Shown in pieces: positions 1 through 5,423 of a stretch of DNA of 5,423 nt; within the stretch, counting starts at the first letter, position 1; every line of letters starts with the position of its first letter. The notes under the pieces are model-generated. The model had not been told where the DNA came from. It saw nothing but the letters and a program-made list of their open reading frames with translations, and did not search any database. Source of the DNA: Bacteroidetes bacterium UBA1952. Lineage in GTDB: Bacteria > Bacteroidota > Bacteroidia > Chitinophagales > Chitinophagaceae. The position numbers were made by a program, and so were the translations under genes. The stretch lies in NCBI GenBank assembly GCA_002336725.1, contig DDEO01000225.1:164-5586 (forward strand), given 5' to 3'.

Positions 1-61
1 GCCATCTCCGCTTTCTGTGTTGTGAAGATGACGGGGAATTTTATAATTAGAATTTTGTGTG

Positions 62-134
62 TATGGCGGCCATAACAACGATGAAAGTATCACCCGAAAG
101 GGAATAATTCCTGATTGGCCAAATACCCAATCAG
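62..134. repeat. Cluster of three short inverted repeats in the left intergenic region
   Basis: Three inverted repeats lie close together: TATGGC-G-GCCATA (62-74), GGAAT-A-ATTCC (101-111), and CTGATTGG at 111-118 paired with CCAATCAG at 127-134 around an 8-base loop. The last one could form a stable 8-bp hairpin about 65 bases past the stop of the exported-protein gene and might serve as its transcript end. No T run follows it on either strand, so I do not call it a terminator. No gene is supported in bases 1-197. Confidence 0.5.
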
Positions 135-169
135 ATTTCCTGCCGCGCCTATCCATGGGTCGCCGCCCT

Positions 170-185
170 GCATTCCGGAAAATGC
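170..185. repeat. Small hairpin containing the TTCCGGAA octamer, downstream of the exported-protein gene
   Basis: GCATT (170-174) pairs with AATGC (181-185) and the octamer TTCCGGAA (173-180) overlaps the loop. It lies 12 bases past the stop codon of the minus-strand gene. The stem is only 5 bp and there is no T tract. This is the only octamer copy outside a coding region. Confidence 0.45.
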
Positions 186-197
186 TGCACCATACCC

Positions 198-1709
198 CTA
201 TTTCTCTCCCCAAATCTCCCGAATCACTCCTTCCTGTCCATAACCACCCCAGAGCGGCAGTCGCATACGGTCGGGTTGGGCAAAAAAATAATTGCCCACG
301 CGCGGCGGTTCCGGAAATAAATCGCCGTCGGGGTCGAGGGCAAAATAATCGGCGGGCCACCACTCTTTGGGGTGATAGTGGTCGCCCTTGTCGCAGGTAT
401 ATTCGGTGTATTTATCGGTCCCCGCCGCCACGCCGCGCTTGGCCGGAAGGGCCAGATGCAGGTTGGTATCCAGTTCCGGAATGCGCCGGGCGGCATAGCG
501 CAAAAACGAATCCCGATACGCCTTCGTCTGGAGTGCAAACCACGAGATTTCGTCCAGATGATACGGATTCCAACAGGCCCAGGGTTTGCGGCGGCGGGCT
601 TTATGTGGCTGCCCCCAAAGCTCAAATGCAGCCGCCGGATTGTCGGGGTCGGAGTCCATGTAATTGTCGAAATACACCAGCCCCGGATTGCGGTCGCAGC
701 GCCAGCCGTTGGGGTTGAGGCCGCCCAGTCCATTGCCATAGATTGTAGGGCAAAGCGGCTGTGCCGTCAGCACTGCCGCGCCGCCATTAGGCCCCGGCGG
801 ATAGGCAGGGTCGCGCGGGGCTTCGGTAGGCCGCAGCGGCTCGATGTGGAAATCGAAGAGCAGATTTCCGGAAGTGTCATAGAAGCCGGTGGCACTGTGG
901 CCGGTAAAAAGCACGAAGCGCACCGCCGCACAGGTGTCGGCATATTGGCGGATACGATGAATAACGCCGGTCCATTCGGCGCGGTAATCATCCGGCGAGC
1001 CGGTCCAGTTGATAGCCGAAAAGCTGATGGCCTCGCAACCCAGGCGGATGTAAGTGGTGGCCAGCCAGTAGTAATACATCTGCGTTTCCAGGTGTTTTAT
1101 CTGCGCCGTAAAACCATTGTTGCAGTCGTTTTGCGTCAGGCTGTCGCGCATCTGCAAACAGTCAAAAGACCGGCGTTCGTTGGGCAGGTCAAAAGCATCC
1201 CACACATACTGCGGGATTTCGCGCGCCCCTACAATGCCCGCGTTTACGTGTTCGTTGGGTACGCCCATCACCACCATATCAGGGTTTATCTTCTTTACAT
1301 CCATCACCAGGTGGCGGGCGCGGTTCAGGTGTTCTTCCAGCTCCCAGGTGCCCCACAGGTTTACGGCATCGAGCAGCATGGCCGGTTGCAGCCTTTCTAC
1401 CAGCGCAAGCATCTTTTGATAGCGCGCCCAGGTGCGTCCGCTGCGGATTTCGCCGCGCCAGATTTCGGCAATCGAGCAGGGCGCGGCAGGGCTTTCCCAG
1501 CTCAGGCGGCTCACGATGCGGTCAGCCGTTCCGGGATACAAAAACGACGGATGCTTTATCAGGTCGCTCAGGCCCTGCACATCGAGCGTGCGGGAGAGGT
1601 AGCGTTCCAGTTGCGGGCGCGATATGGTTTTCTGCCGGTTTTGGGCACGGGCCAACCCGAAATTTCCGGAAATCAACAGGCACAGGAAAGCAGAAAAGAG
1701 ACTCTTCAT
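198..1709 (-). CDS. Exported protein of unknown function, possible (beta/alpha)-barrel
   Basis: I do not recognise this 503-residue protein as a named family. Residues 1-22 form a classic signal peptide: Lys2, a hydrophobic core, then an A-R-A site before Gln23. The mature protein is therefore probably periplasmic or outside the cell. An in-frame ATG eight codons upstream (1733) is possible, but it would put charged and polar residues before the signal peptide, so I chose 1709. No Shine-Dalgarno sequence precedes either start. Several hydrophobic strands end in polar residues, as in a TIM barrel: AMLLDAVNLWG (110-120), MVVMGVPNEH (145-154), CEAISFSAINW (225-235), VRFVLFTGH (263-271) and LVYFDNYMD (344-352). 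The Asn152-Glu153 pair after the second of these recalls the acid/base position of clan GH-A glycosidases, but this is only a hypothesis. The protein is rich in Trp, Tyr and Pro, with eight cysteines in the mature part. No lipobox or C-terminal sorting domain is evident. The gene is divergent from a WYL regulator. It is real as a gene; its function is unassigned. Confidence 0.8.
   Translation of the reverse strand: MKSLFSAFLCLLISGNFGLARAQNRQKTISRPQLERYLSRTLDVQGLSDLIKHPSFLYPGTADRIVSRLSWESPAAPCSIAEIWRGEIRSGRTWARYQKMLALVERLQPAMLLDAVNLWGTWELEEHLNRARHLVMDVKKINPDMVVMGVPNEHVNAGIVGAREIPQYVWDAFDLPNERRSFDCLQMRDSLTQNDCNNGFTAQIKHLETQMYYYWLATTYIRLGCEAISFSAINWTGSPDDYRAEWTGVIHRIRQYADTCAAVRFVLFTGHSATGFYDTSGNLLFDFHIEPLRPTEAPRDPAYPPGPNGGAAVLTAQPLCPTIYGNGLGGLNPNGWRCDRNPGLVYFDNYMDSDPDNPAAAFELWGQPHKARRRKPWACWNPYHLDEISWFALQTKAYRDSFLRYAARRIPELDTNLHLALPAKRGVAAGTDKYTEYTCDKGDHYHPKEWWPADYFALDPDGDLFPEPPRVGNYFFAQPDRMRLPLWGGYGQEGVIREIWGEK
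309..316. repeat. TTCCGGAA iterated palindrome, copy 2
   Basis: The copy lies in the exported-protein gene in a Phe465-Pro466-Glu467 context (TTT CCG GAA). Confidence 0.85.
474..481. repeat. TTCCGGAA iterated palindrome, copy 3
   Basis: The copy lies in the exported-protein gene in an Ile410-Pro411-Glu412 context (ATT CCG GAA), the same frame as copy 2. Confidence 0.85.
866..873. repeat. TTCCGGAA iterated palindrome, copy 4
   Basis: The copy lies in the exported-protein gene and encodes Thr279-Ser280-Gly281-Asn282 (ACT TCC GGA AAT). Confidence 0.85.
1664..1671. repeat. TTCCGGAA iterated palindrome, copy 5 (extended TTTCCGGAAA)
   Basis: The copy falls in the signal-peptide codons of the exported protein (Ile13-Ser14-Gly15-Asn16). 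The palindrome extends by one base on each side to ten bases. Confidence 0.85.
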
Positions 1710-1740
1710 GGAACAAAAACGAAATTGAGCCATAAAGGTC

Positions 1741-1771
1741 TTTGCCGGAGCCGTTTGCGCGTCTTATTTTG
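1741..1771 (+). promoter_or_regulatory. Possible Bacteroidota-type promoter for the WYL regulator
   Basis: TTTG at 1741-1744 is followed after 19 bases by TTATTTTG at 1764-1771. The known Bacteroides consensus is TTTG, about 19-21 bases, then TAnnTTTG, so only the second base of the downstream box deviates. Transcription would start a few bases past 1771 and leave a leader of roughly 20-25 bases before the ATG at 1800. The boxes are short and could match by chance. No comparable pair was seen on the minus strand for the divergent exported-protein gene. Confidence 0.3.
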
Positions 1772-1799
1772 GCGCTTATTTCCCTTATTTGCCCCGCCT

Positions 1800-2735
1800 A
1801 TGTCGAAAGCCGGTTTTTTAACGCGCTATGGAACGATTTATGAAACCGTTTCCCGCAACTCGCATTGCAGCTACGATCACCTCATTCAAATTCTGGAGGA
1901 GCGTAGCGAAACACTCCAGGACCGTGACTATAAGGCCCGTATGGCTATTTCCCAGCGCACCATCCAGCGCGACCTTAAGGAGATGGAGGCTGTTTTTGGG
2001 ATTAAAGTCGTCTATGACCGCAAGCGTAAGACGCTGGTTTTAAAAGAAACCCCTTTCGCCCTGCTTACTAATTTCCACCAGCTTATCGAATCCAACGCCC
2101 TGACCAACGCGCTGGTAGAAGGCAGTCGCTATGCGCCCCATCTCAAACTTTCCGGAAAACCCGACCGCGGCCTGCAAAGCCTGCCCGAATATCTGGAAGC
2201 AATGGAAAAACGAAAATGCCTGCGCATCCTTTATGCACCTTTCGACGGCCCCAAGATGGAACGCACAATTGAGCCGTATCAAATTCGCGAATACGATGGT
2301 CGCTGGTATCTCGTGGGCCTCGATACCAACCCGGAATCCAATCATACGAAATCCTTTGCGCTCGACCGCATTGAGGAATATAAAGTATTGGAGAAAACCT
2401 TTGAGATAACCGCCCTGCCCGCGCTCGACGAACAGTTTACGCCGTGTATGGGCATCACCCGAAGCCATGAACCTGTTTTGGATGTGGTGCTGGCCTTTAG
2501 CAACGAAGAAGCGCCCTACATCCGGTCGTTGCCCCTGCACGCCAGTCAGCAAATCCTGGAAGACAACGGCGACAGTCTGGTGGTAAAACTCTGCGTGTAC
2601 GACACCTGGGAACTACGCGCCAAAATCCGCTCTTTCGGCAGCCACGTAGAAGTGCTTGCGCCCGAGTGGCTGCGCCAAGGCATTCGGGAGGAAATGGAAA
2701 GCACCCTGAAAAAATACCGGAAAAACACGGGCTGA
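1800..2735 (+). CDS. WYL-domain transcriptional regulator (winged-helix, WYL, WCX)
   Basis: This 311-residue protein has the standard layout of WYL regulators, which bind DNA and are thought to sense a ligand, often a nucleotide or nucleic acid, through the WYL domain. Residues 1-80 form a winged-helix DNA-binding domain. SQRTIQRDLKEM (51-62) is the recognition-helix region and VVYDRKRKTLVL (70-81) the wing. The WYL domain covers about 130-200: an N-terminal helix near 130-138, RTIEPYQI (155-162), the name-giving Trp169-Tyr170-Leu171 inside RWYLVGLD, and FALDRIEEY (186-194). The C-terminal WCX domain runs from about 225 to 308. The length is typical. The frame is open far upstream, but that part is antisense to the exported-protein gene, and 1800 is the first ATG in frame after it. 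There is no Shine-Dalgarno sequence. The target is not shown; the divergent gene 90 bases away is the nearest candidate, and autoregulation is also possible. Confidence 0.93.
   Translation: MSKAGFLTRYGTIYETVSRNSHCSYDHLIQILEERSETLQDRDYKARMAISQRTIQRDLKEMEAVFGIKVVYDRKRKTLVLKETPFALLTNFHQLIESNALTNALVEGSRYAPHLKLSGKPDRGLQSLPEYLEAMEKRKCLRILYAPFDGPKMERTIEPYQIREYDGRWYLVGLDTNPESNHTKSFALDRIEEYKVLEKTFEITALPALDEQFTPCMGITRSHEPVLDVVLAFSNEEAPYIRSLPLHASQQILEDNGDSLVVKLCVYDTWELRAKIRSFGSHVEVLAPEWLRQGIREEMESTLKKYRKNTG
2150..2157. repeat. TTCCGGAA iterated palindrome, copy 6
   Basis: The copy lies in the linker between the DNA-binding and WYL domains of the regulator (Leu117-Ser118-Gly119-Lys120). It is the only copy in a plus-strand gene. 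Confidence 0.85.
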
Positions 2736-2828
2736 TGGCTGTTGATGAAGGCTGATGTTTTTTCACCTTCGCCGCAGGGTGTAAGCCAAATTGGGTGTAT
2801 GACCCATTGCACAGACGGAGCATCAGCC
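2730..2828. repeat. GGCTGATG direct and inverted repeats downstream of the WYL gene
   Basis: GGCTGATG occurs at 2730-2737, overlapping the stop codon of the WYL gene, and again at 2750-2757. Its reverse complement CATCAGCC is at 2821-2828. Two small hairpins lie inside: CACCTT/AGGGTG around 2764-2781 with one G-T pair, and TGGGT/ACCCA around 2792-2806. Neither is followed by a T run. No gene is supported in the 254-base intergenic region 2736-2989. Confidence 0.45.
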
Positions 2829-2854
2829 GCTGACCGGACTAAGATAGCAGTGGC

Positions 2855-2877
2855 TTTTTCTCTGCGCCTCTGCGAGA
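2855..2877. repeat. Element resembling the dispersed CTCTGCGCCTCTGCG repeat
   Basis: The sequence TTTTTC followed by TCTGCGCCTCTGCGAGA contains two near-identical CTCTGCG units and TCTC/GAGA ends. It resembles the short intergenic repeat seen in many bacterial genomes, whose other strand reads like GCAGAGGCGCAGAGA and gives AEAQRR-like peptides when mistranslated. The recognition is from memory of such sequences and only one copy is present here. Confidence 0.45.
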
Positions 2878-2944
2878 TTTTGCCGAAGATGCAATCTGTC
2901 ATGCGTCCCCCAAATTTCGCAGCCCCTTTGTTCTATTCTTTGTT

Positions 2945-2959
2945 TGCCGCCTTTCGGCA
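2945..2959. repeat. Small hairpin downstream of the FkbM gene
   Basis: TGCCG (2945-2949) pairs with CGGCA (2955-2959) around a 5-base loop, about 30 bases past the FkbM stop codon. On the minus strand it is followed by AACAAAG rather than a T run, so it is at best a weak transcript end. Confidence 0.3.
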
Positions 2960-2989
2960 GAGGGCGGGCATCCCGGAACGAGAATCACA

Positions 2990-3949
2990 CTAAATGCTAT
3001 TGCTGCCTGCGGGGATAATCTTCTCCCCTTTGAGGAGCCGAGTGGGGCCGCCCTTCACAAACACCACATTCTCGGAATCCGTTCCCAGCGCGTTCATCTG
3101 CTTCAGAATAGCATCGTGTGCTTCCAGAGCGCCGTTTTCGTTGATTAAACAGCCTTTAAACCCGTTTTCACGGAGCAGTACTTCGGCCAGACGGTAGTTT
3201 TCGTTGCCGTTATCCAGAAATTCAATTACAAAATCGCAGTCATCGCTTTGCAGTAATGCCTTTGCACCCTGCAACACCGCCAGTTCGTTGCCCTCGGTGT
3301 CTATTTTAATAAGCGTTTTTCCGGAAATGGGCGCGGGCAGAATGCCATCGAGCGTGTACACCGGAACGGTGTAATCCTGCTTTTCCTTTTGCAGCGTTTC
3401 CTGAAGTTTTTTATCGTAATTATCCAGCACCAGACTGCTATATTCGGCATAGGCATGGCCAAATTCATGGAAAATAGCTTCGCCGTCTTCGCCGCCCACC
3501 GCCGCCTGCGTCGCACGGATATTTTTGTGCGCTCTTGTATTTCCGGAAAGCAGCGCAAACGAAGCCCGCGAAGGCTCGAAGCTCTGAACGGTTATTTTAT
3601 TTCCGGAAAAATGAGCCGCCAGCAGCGAGAAAAACCCGATGTGCGCGCCAATGTCTATAAACTGTGTGTAGCGGGAAATATTCGCCATCAGCCACTGCGC
3701 CAGCCGGATTTCAGAAGAATGCGTCTTGCCGCCGGTCAGGAAAATATCCGACGACGACGGCAGCGCGACTTCCATTTTCTCGCCCCAGAACGTCGTGGCT
3801 TCCACCCGCGAGCTTTTCCGGATGCCGGCCTTGGGCAGCAATTTGCTTTTCCATAAAAACTCCAGATAGCGCACCGGATGATGCAGGAAGCGTTGCGCCT
3901 TGGAGGCCTCGGCCAGGCTGCGCAGTTTTTGGATAGATGCCGCGTTCAT
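2990..3949 (-). CDS. FkbM-family SAM-dependent methyltransferase
   Basis: This 319-residue protein is a class I methyltransferase of the FkbM family, whose members O-methylate sugars and other small or polymeric substrates. SAM-binding motif I is FIDIGAHIGFFSLL (97-110), with Asp99, Gly101 and Gly105. The acidic residue at the end of strand 2 is in FEP (124-126). The family hallmark LIKIDTEGNELAVLQGA lies at 213-229, with Asp217, Glu219 and Glu222. Residues 51-85 form an N-terminal lead-in (FWGEKM, LPSSSDIFLTGGKTHSSE). No signal peptide or membrane segment is seen, so it is probably cytoplasmic. An open frame continues upstream to 4171, but that would cross the infB terminator and overlap infB; the ATG at 3949 gives the expected protein. 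It has no Shine-Dalgarno sequence. No glycosyltransferases or polysaccharide genes are visible nearby, so the substrate (O-antigen, exopolysaccharide or glycolipid) cannot be inferred. The separate terminator after infB suggests independent transcription. Confidence 0.9.
   Translation of the reverse strand: MNAASIQKLRSLAEASKAQRFLHHPVRYLEFLWKSKLLPKAGIRKSSRVEATTFWGEKMEVALPSSSDIFLTGGKTHSSEIRLAQWLMANISRYTQFIDIGAHIGFFSLLAAHFSGNKITVQSFEPSRASFALLSGNTRAHKNIRATQAAVGGEDGEAIFHEFGHAYAEYSSLVLDNYDKKLQETLQKEKQDYTVPVYTLDGILPAPISGKTLIKIDTEGNELAVLQGAKALLQSDDCDFVIEFLDNGNENYRLAEVLLRENGFKGCLINENGALEAHDAILKQMNALGTDSENVVFVKGGPTRLLKGEKIIPAGSNSI
3319..3326. repeat. TTCCGGAA iterated palindrome, copy 7 (extended TTTCCGGAAA)
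   Basis: The copy lies in the FkbM methyltransferase gene just before the family hallmark motif (Ile208-Ser209-Gly210-Lys211) and extends to a ten-base palindrome. Confidence 0.85.
3541..3548. repeat. TTCCGGAA iterated palindrome, copy 8 (extended TTTCCGGAAA)
   Basis: The copy lies in the FkbM gene (Leu134-Ser135-Gly136-Asn137), ten bases long with flanks, and is 60 bases from copy 9. Confidence 0.85.
3601..3608. repeat. TTCCGGAA iterated palindrome, copy 9 (extended TTTCCGGAAA)
   Basis: The copy lies in the FkbM gene (Phe114-Ser115-Gly116-Asn117) and extends to a ten-base palindrome. Copies 7-9 form the densest group in the window. Confidence 0.85.
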
Positions 3950-4013
3950 TTTTCGGAAATAAATAGTTTTTTTAGGGAGAGTTTTTTTTTGAAACAGAAA
4001 GGGCGCACAAATG

Positions 4014-4052
4014 AAAAAAGCGGGAACCTTTTTCTTAGAAAGATTCCCGCTT
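4014..4052 (-). terminator. Rho-independent terminator of infB
   Basis: A perfect 9-base inverted repeat (AAGCGGGAA at 4018-4026 and TTCCCGCTT at 4044-4052) encloses a 17-base loop. Read on the minus strand, the hairpin is followed by a run of six T (4014-4019 on the plus strand). It starts 25 bases after the infB stop codon. The plus-strand direction lacks a T run, so it acts for infB. It separates infB from the FkbM gene. Confidence 0.92.
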
Positions 4053-4077
4053 CTGTTCTTTGAATCAAAGGAGAAAT

Positions 4078-5423
4078 TTAGTTCAGCGTCCGCTTCACTT
4101 CCACCTCTTCGAAGCCTTCGATGATATCGCCTACCAGGATGTCGTTGTAGTTTTTGACACTCAAACCACATTCGTAGCCGGCGTTCACCTCTTTTACGTC
4201 GTCTTTGAAGCGCTTCAGCGAAGCCAGTTCGCCGGTGAAGACCACAATATTATCGCGCAGCAGATTGATGCGGGTGTTGCGGGTGATTTTGCCGTCCATC
4301 ACATAGCAACCGGCGATGGTGCCAATTCCGGAAATCTTGAACGTCTCGCGCACTTCCACGTGGCAGACGGTGCGTTTCTCCTTCGTCGGCTCCAGCAGTC
4401 CTTCCATCGCGCTCTTCACTTCGGCAATCGCGTCGTAGATGATGCTGTAGGTGCGGATTTCGATATTTTCCTGCTCGGCCAGTTTGGATGCCTGCGAGTT
4501 GGGGCGCACCTGGAAGCCAATGATAATGGCATCCGAAGCCGTTGCCAGCAACACGTCGCTTTCTGTAACAGCGCCTACGCCACGGTGTACCACATTGACG
4601 GCCACTTCTTCGGTAGAAAGGCGTTGCAGCGAGTCGGACAGGGCTTCCACCGAGCCATCGAAGTCGCCTTTGATGATGATAGGCAGTTCCTTGAAGTTGC
4701 CCAGCGCGAGGCGACGGCCAATCTCGTCGAGCGTCAGGTGCTTGCGTGCACGGATGCCCTGTTCGCGCAGGATTTGTGCGCGTTTGGTAGCGATGGTTTT
4801 GGCCTCGTCTTCGTTTGCAAATACCTTGAGTTTTTCACCTGCCTGCGGTGCGCCGTTGAGGCCCAGCACCTGCACGGGTGTCGAAGGGCCGGCGCTGGTA
4901 ACCCGCTGTCCGCGCTCGTTGAACATGGCCTTGATCTTTCCGTAGTATTGACCGGTAACGATCATATCGCCCTGATTCAGCGTTCCGTTTTGAACCAGAA
5001 TCGTGCTCACGTAGCCACGTCCTTTATCAAGCGATGCCTCAATCACCGAGCCGCTGCCTTCGCGATCCGGGTTGGCTTTGAGGTCGAGCAGTTCCGACTC
5101 AAGCCCGATTTTTTCCAGCAGCAGGTCCACGTTGATGCCTTTCTTGGCCGAGATCTCCTGGCTCTGGAATTTACCGCCCCATTCTTCCACAAGGATATTC
5201 ATAGCAGAAAGCTGCTCGCGGATTTTTTCCGGGTTGGCGCCTTCCTTATCAATCTTGTTGAGGGCAAAAATCATGGGCAGGTTTGCCGCCTGTGCGTGCG
5301 AGATGGCTTCCCGCGTCTGGGGCATGATAGCGTCGTCGGCAGCGATTACGATGACGGCAACGTCGGCCACTTTCGCACCGCGGGCACGCATCGCCGTAAA
5401 GGCTTCGTGGCCCGGCGTATCGA
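4078..5423 (-). CDS. infB: Translation initiation factor IF-2, C-terminal part (5' end outside window)
   Basis: IF-2 is the GTPase that brings initiator fMet-tRNA to the 30S subunit and promotes joining of the 50S subunit. The window holds the last 447 residues and the stop; the frame runs off the right edge without a start. Counting from the first visible full codon, the G3 motif DTPGH is at 1-5, G4 NKID at 55-58 and G5 SAK at 91-93. Domain II, the EF-Tu domain-2-like barrel, spans about 115-205. Domain III spans about 240-345 and contains the conserved KGDFDGSVEAL (251-261) and GVGAVTESDV (281-290). The C-terminal fMet-tRNA-binding domain spans about 350-440 and includes VRETFKISGIGTIAGCYV (357-374). 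Missing upstream are the P-loop G1, G2 and the long N-terminal region. The gene is intact as far as seen, with a terminator just after it. Confidence 0.98.
   Translation of the reverse strand, partial: DTPGHEAFTAMRARGAKVADVAVIVIAADDAIMPQTREAISHAQAANLPMIFALNKIDKEGANPEKIREQLSAMNILVEEWGGKFQSQEISAKKGINVDLLLEKIGLESELLDLKANPDREGSGSVIEASLDKGRGYVSTILVQNGTLNQGDMIVTGQYYGKIKAMFNERGQRVTSAGPSTPVQVLGLNGAPQAGEKLKVFANEDEAKTIATKRAQILREQGIRARKHLTLDEIGRRLALGNFKELPIIIKGDFDGSVEALSDSLQRLSTEEVAVNVVHRGVGAVTESDVLLATASDAIIIGFQVRPNSQASKLAEQENIEIRTYSIIYDAIAEVKSAMEGLLEPTKEKRTVCHVEVRETFKISGIGTIAGCYVMDGKITRNTRINLLRDNIVVFTGELASLKRFKDDVKEVNAGYECGLSVKNYNDILVGDIIEGFEEVEVKRTLN
4326..4333. repeat. TTCCGGAA iterated palindrome, copy 10
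   Basis: The copy lies in infB, in the conserved C-terminal domain (Ile-Ser-Gly-Ile, visible residues 363-366). No copy occurs in the remaining 1090 bases to the right. Confidence 0.85.

Noticed and set aside
59..718. A plus-strand open frame of 219 codons starting in the left intergenic region
   Set aside because: Most of it is antisense to the exported-protein gene, and its translation is rich in Arg and Pro with no domain-like pattern.
1710..1733. An upstream ATG giving the exported protein eight more residues
   Set aside because: It would place MAQFRFCS before an already complete signal peptide. The internal MKSLF start fits much better.
372..1799. A plus-strand open frame of 476 codons fused in frame to the WYL regulator
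   Set aside because: It is exactly antisense to the exported-protein gene and has no recognisable domain. The WYL protein has a natural start and full length from 1800. The long frame is a by-product of GC-rich codon use on the opposite strand.
2040..2552. A minus-strand open frame of 170 codons opposite the WYL gene
   Set aside because: It is a shadow of the clearly recognised WYL regulator.
2742..2993. A small plus-strand open frame of 83 codons in the WYL-FkbM spacer
   Set aside because: It runs through the repeat-like elements, has no recognisable features and no start signal.
3319..3608. A CRISPR array or tandem repeat suggested by the three TTCCGGAA copies
   Set aside because: Only the eight to ten palindrome bases are shared, spacing is irregular, and the sequence between codes for a normal methyltransferase.
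3950..4171. A 74-codon N-terminal extension of the FkbM methyltransferase reaching into infB
   Set aside because: It would span the infB terminator and the homopolymer tracts and overlap infB in another frame. Its translation is basic and low in complexity, and the ATG at 3949 gives a normal family protein.

Overview
The window looks like chromosomal DNA from a member of the Bacteroidota. The reasons are the sequence character of the translation initiation factor IF-2 C-terminus, the lack of Shine-Dalgarno sequences before the likely starts, and a possible TTTG / TAnnTTTG-like promoter. Base composition is moderately GC-rich by eye, so a higher-GC lineage of that phylum is more likely than an AT-rich flavobacterium. 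This placement is inference and no species is named.

Layout from left to right: (1) bases 1-197 hold no gene but several small inverted repeats. (2) 198-1709 on the minus strand encodes an exported protein of about 503 residues with a clear signal peptide and a possible (beta/alpha)-barrel, which I do not recognise. (3) A 90-base divergent intergenic region carries a possible promoter. (4) 1800-2735 on the plus strand encodes a WYL-domain transcriptional regulator. (5) 2736-2989 is intergenic and carries repeat-like sequence, including an element resembling the common CTCTGCGCCTCTGCG dispersed repeat. (6) 2990-3949 on the minus strand encodes an FkbM-family SAM-dependent methyltransferase. 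(7) A strong intrinsic terminator lies at 4014-4052. (8) 4078-5423 on the minus strand is the 3' part of infB, cut by the window edge.

The genes do not form one obvious pathway. infB ends in its own terminator, so the FkbM methyltransferase is probably a separate transcription unit. The WYL regulator and the exported protein are divergent across a short gap, so local regulation of one by the other is plausible but unproven.

The most notable signal is not a gene. The palindromic octamer TTCCGGAA occurs ten times in 5.4 kb, against about 0.08 expected for a random 8-mer at even base composition. It occurs in all four genes and one intergenic region. Seven of the nine coding copies sit in the same Ser-Gly codon context (NNT TCC GGA ANN). 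This looks like a highly iterated palindrome, comparable in behaviour to HIP1 (GCGATCGC) of cyanobacteria, and its role is unknown to me.
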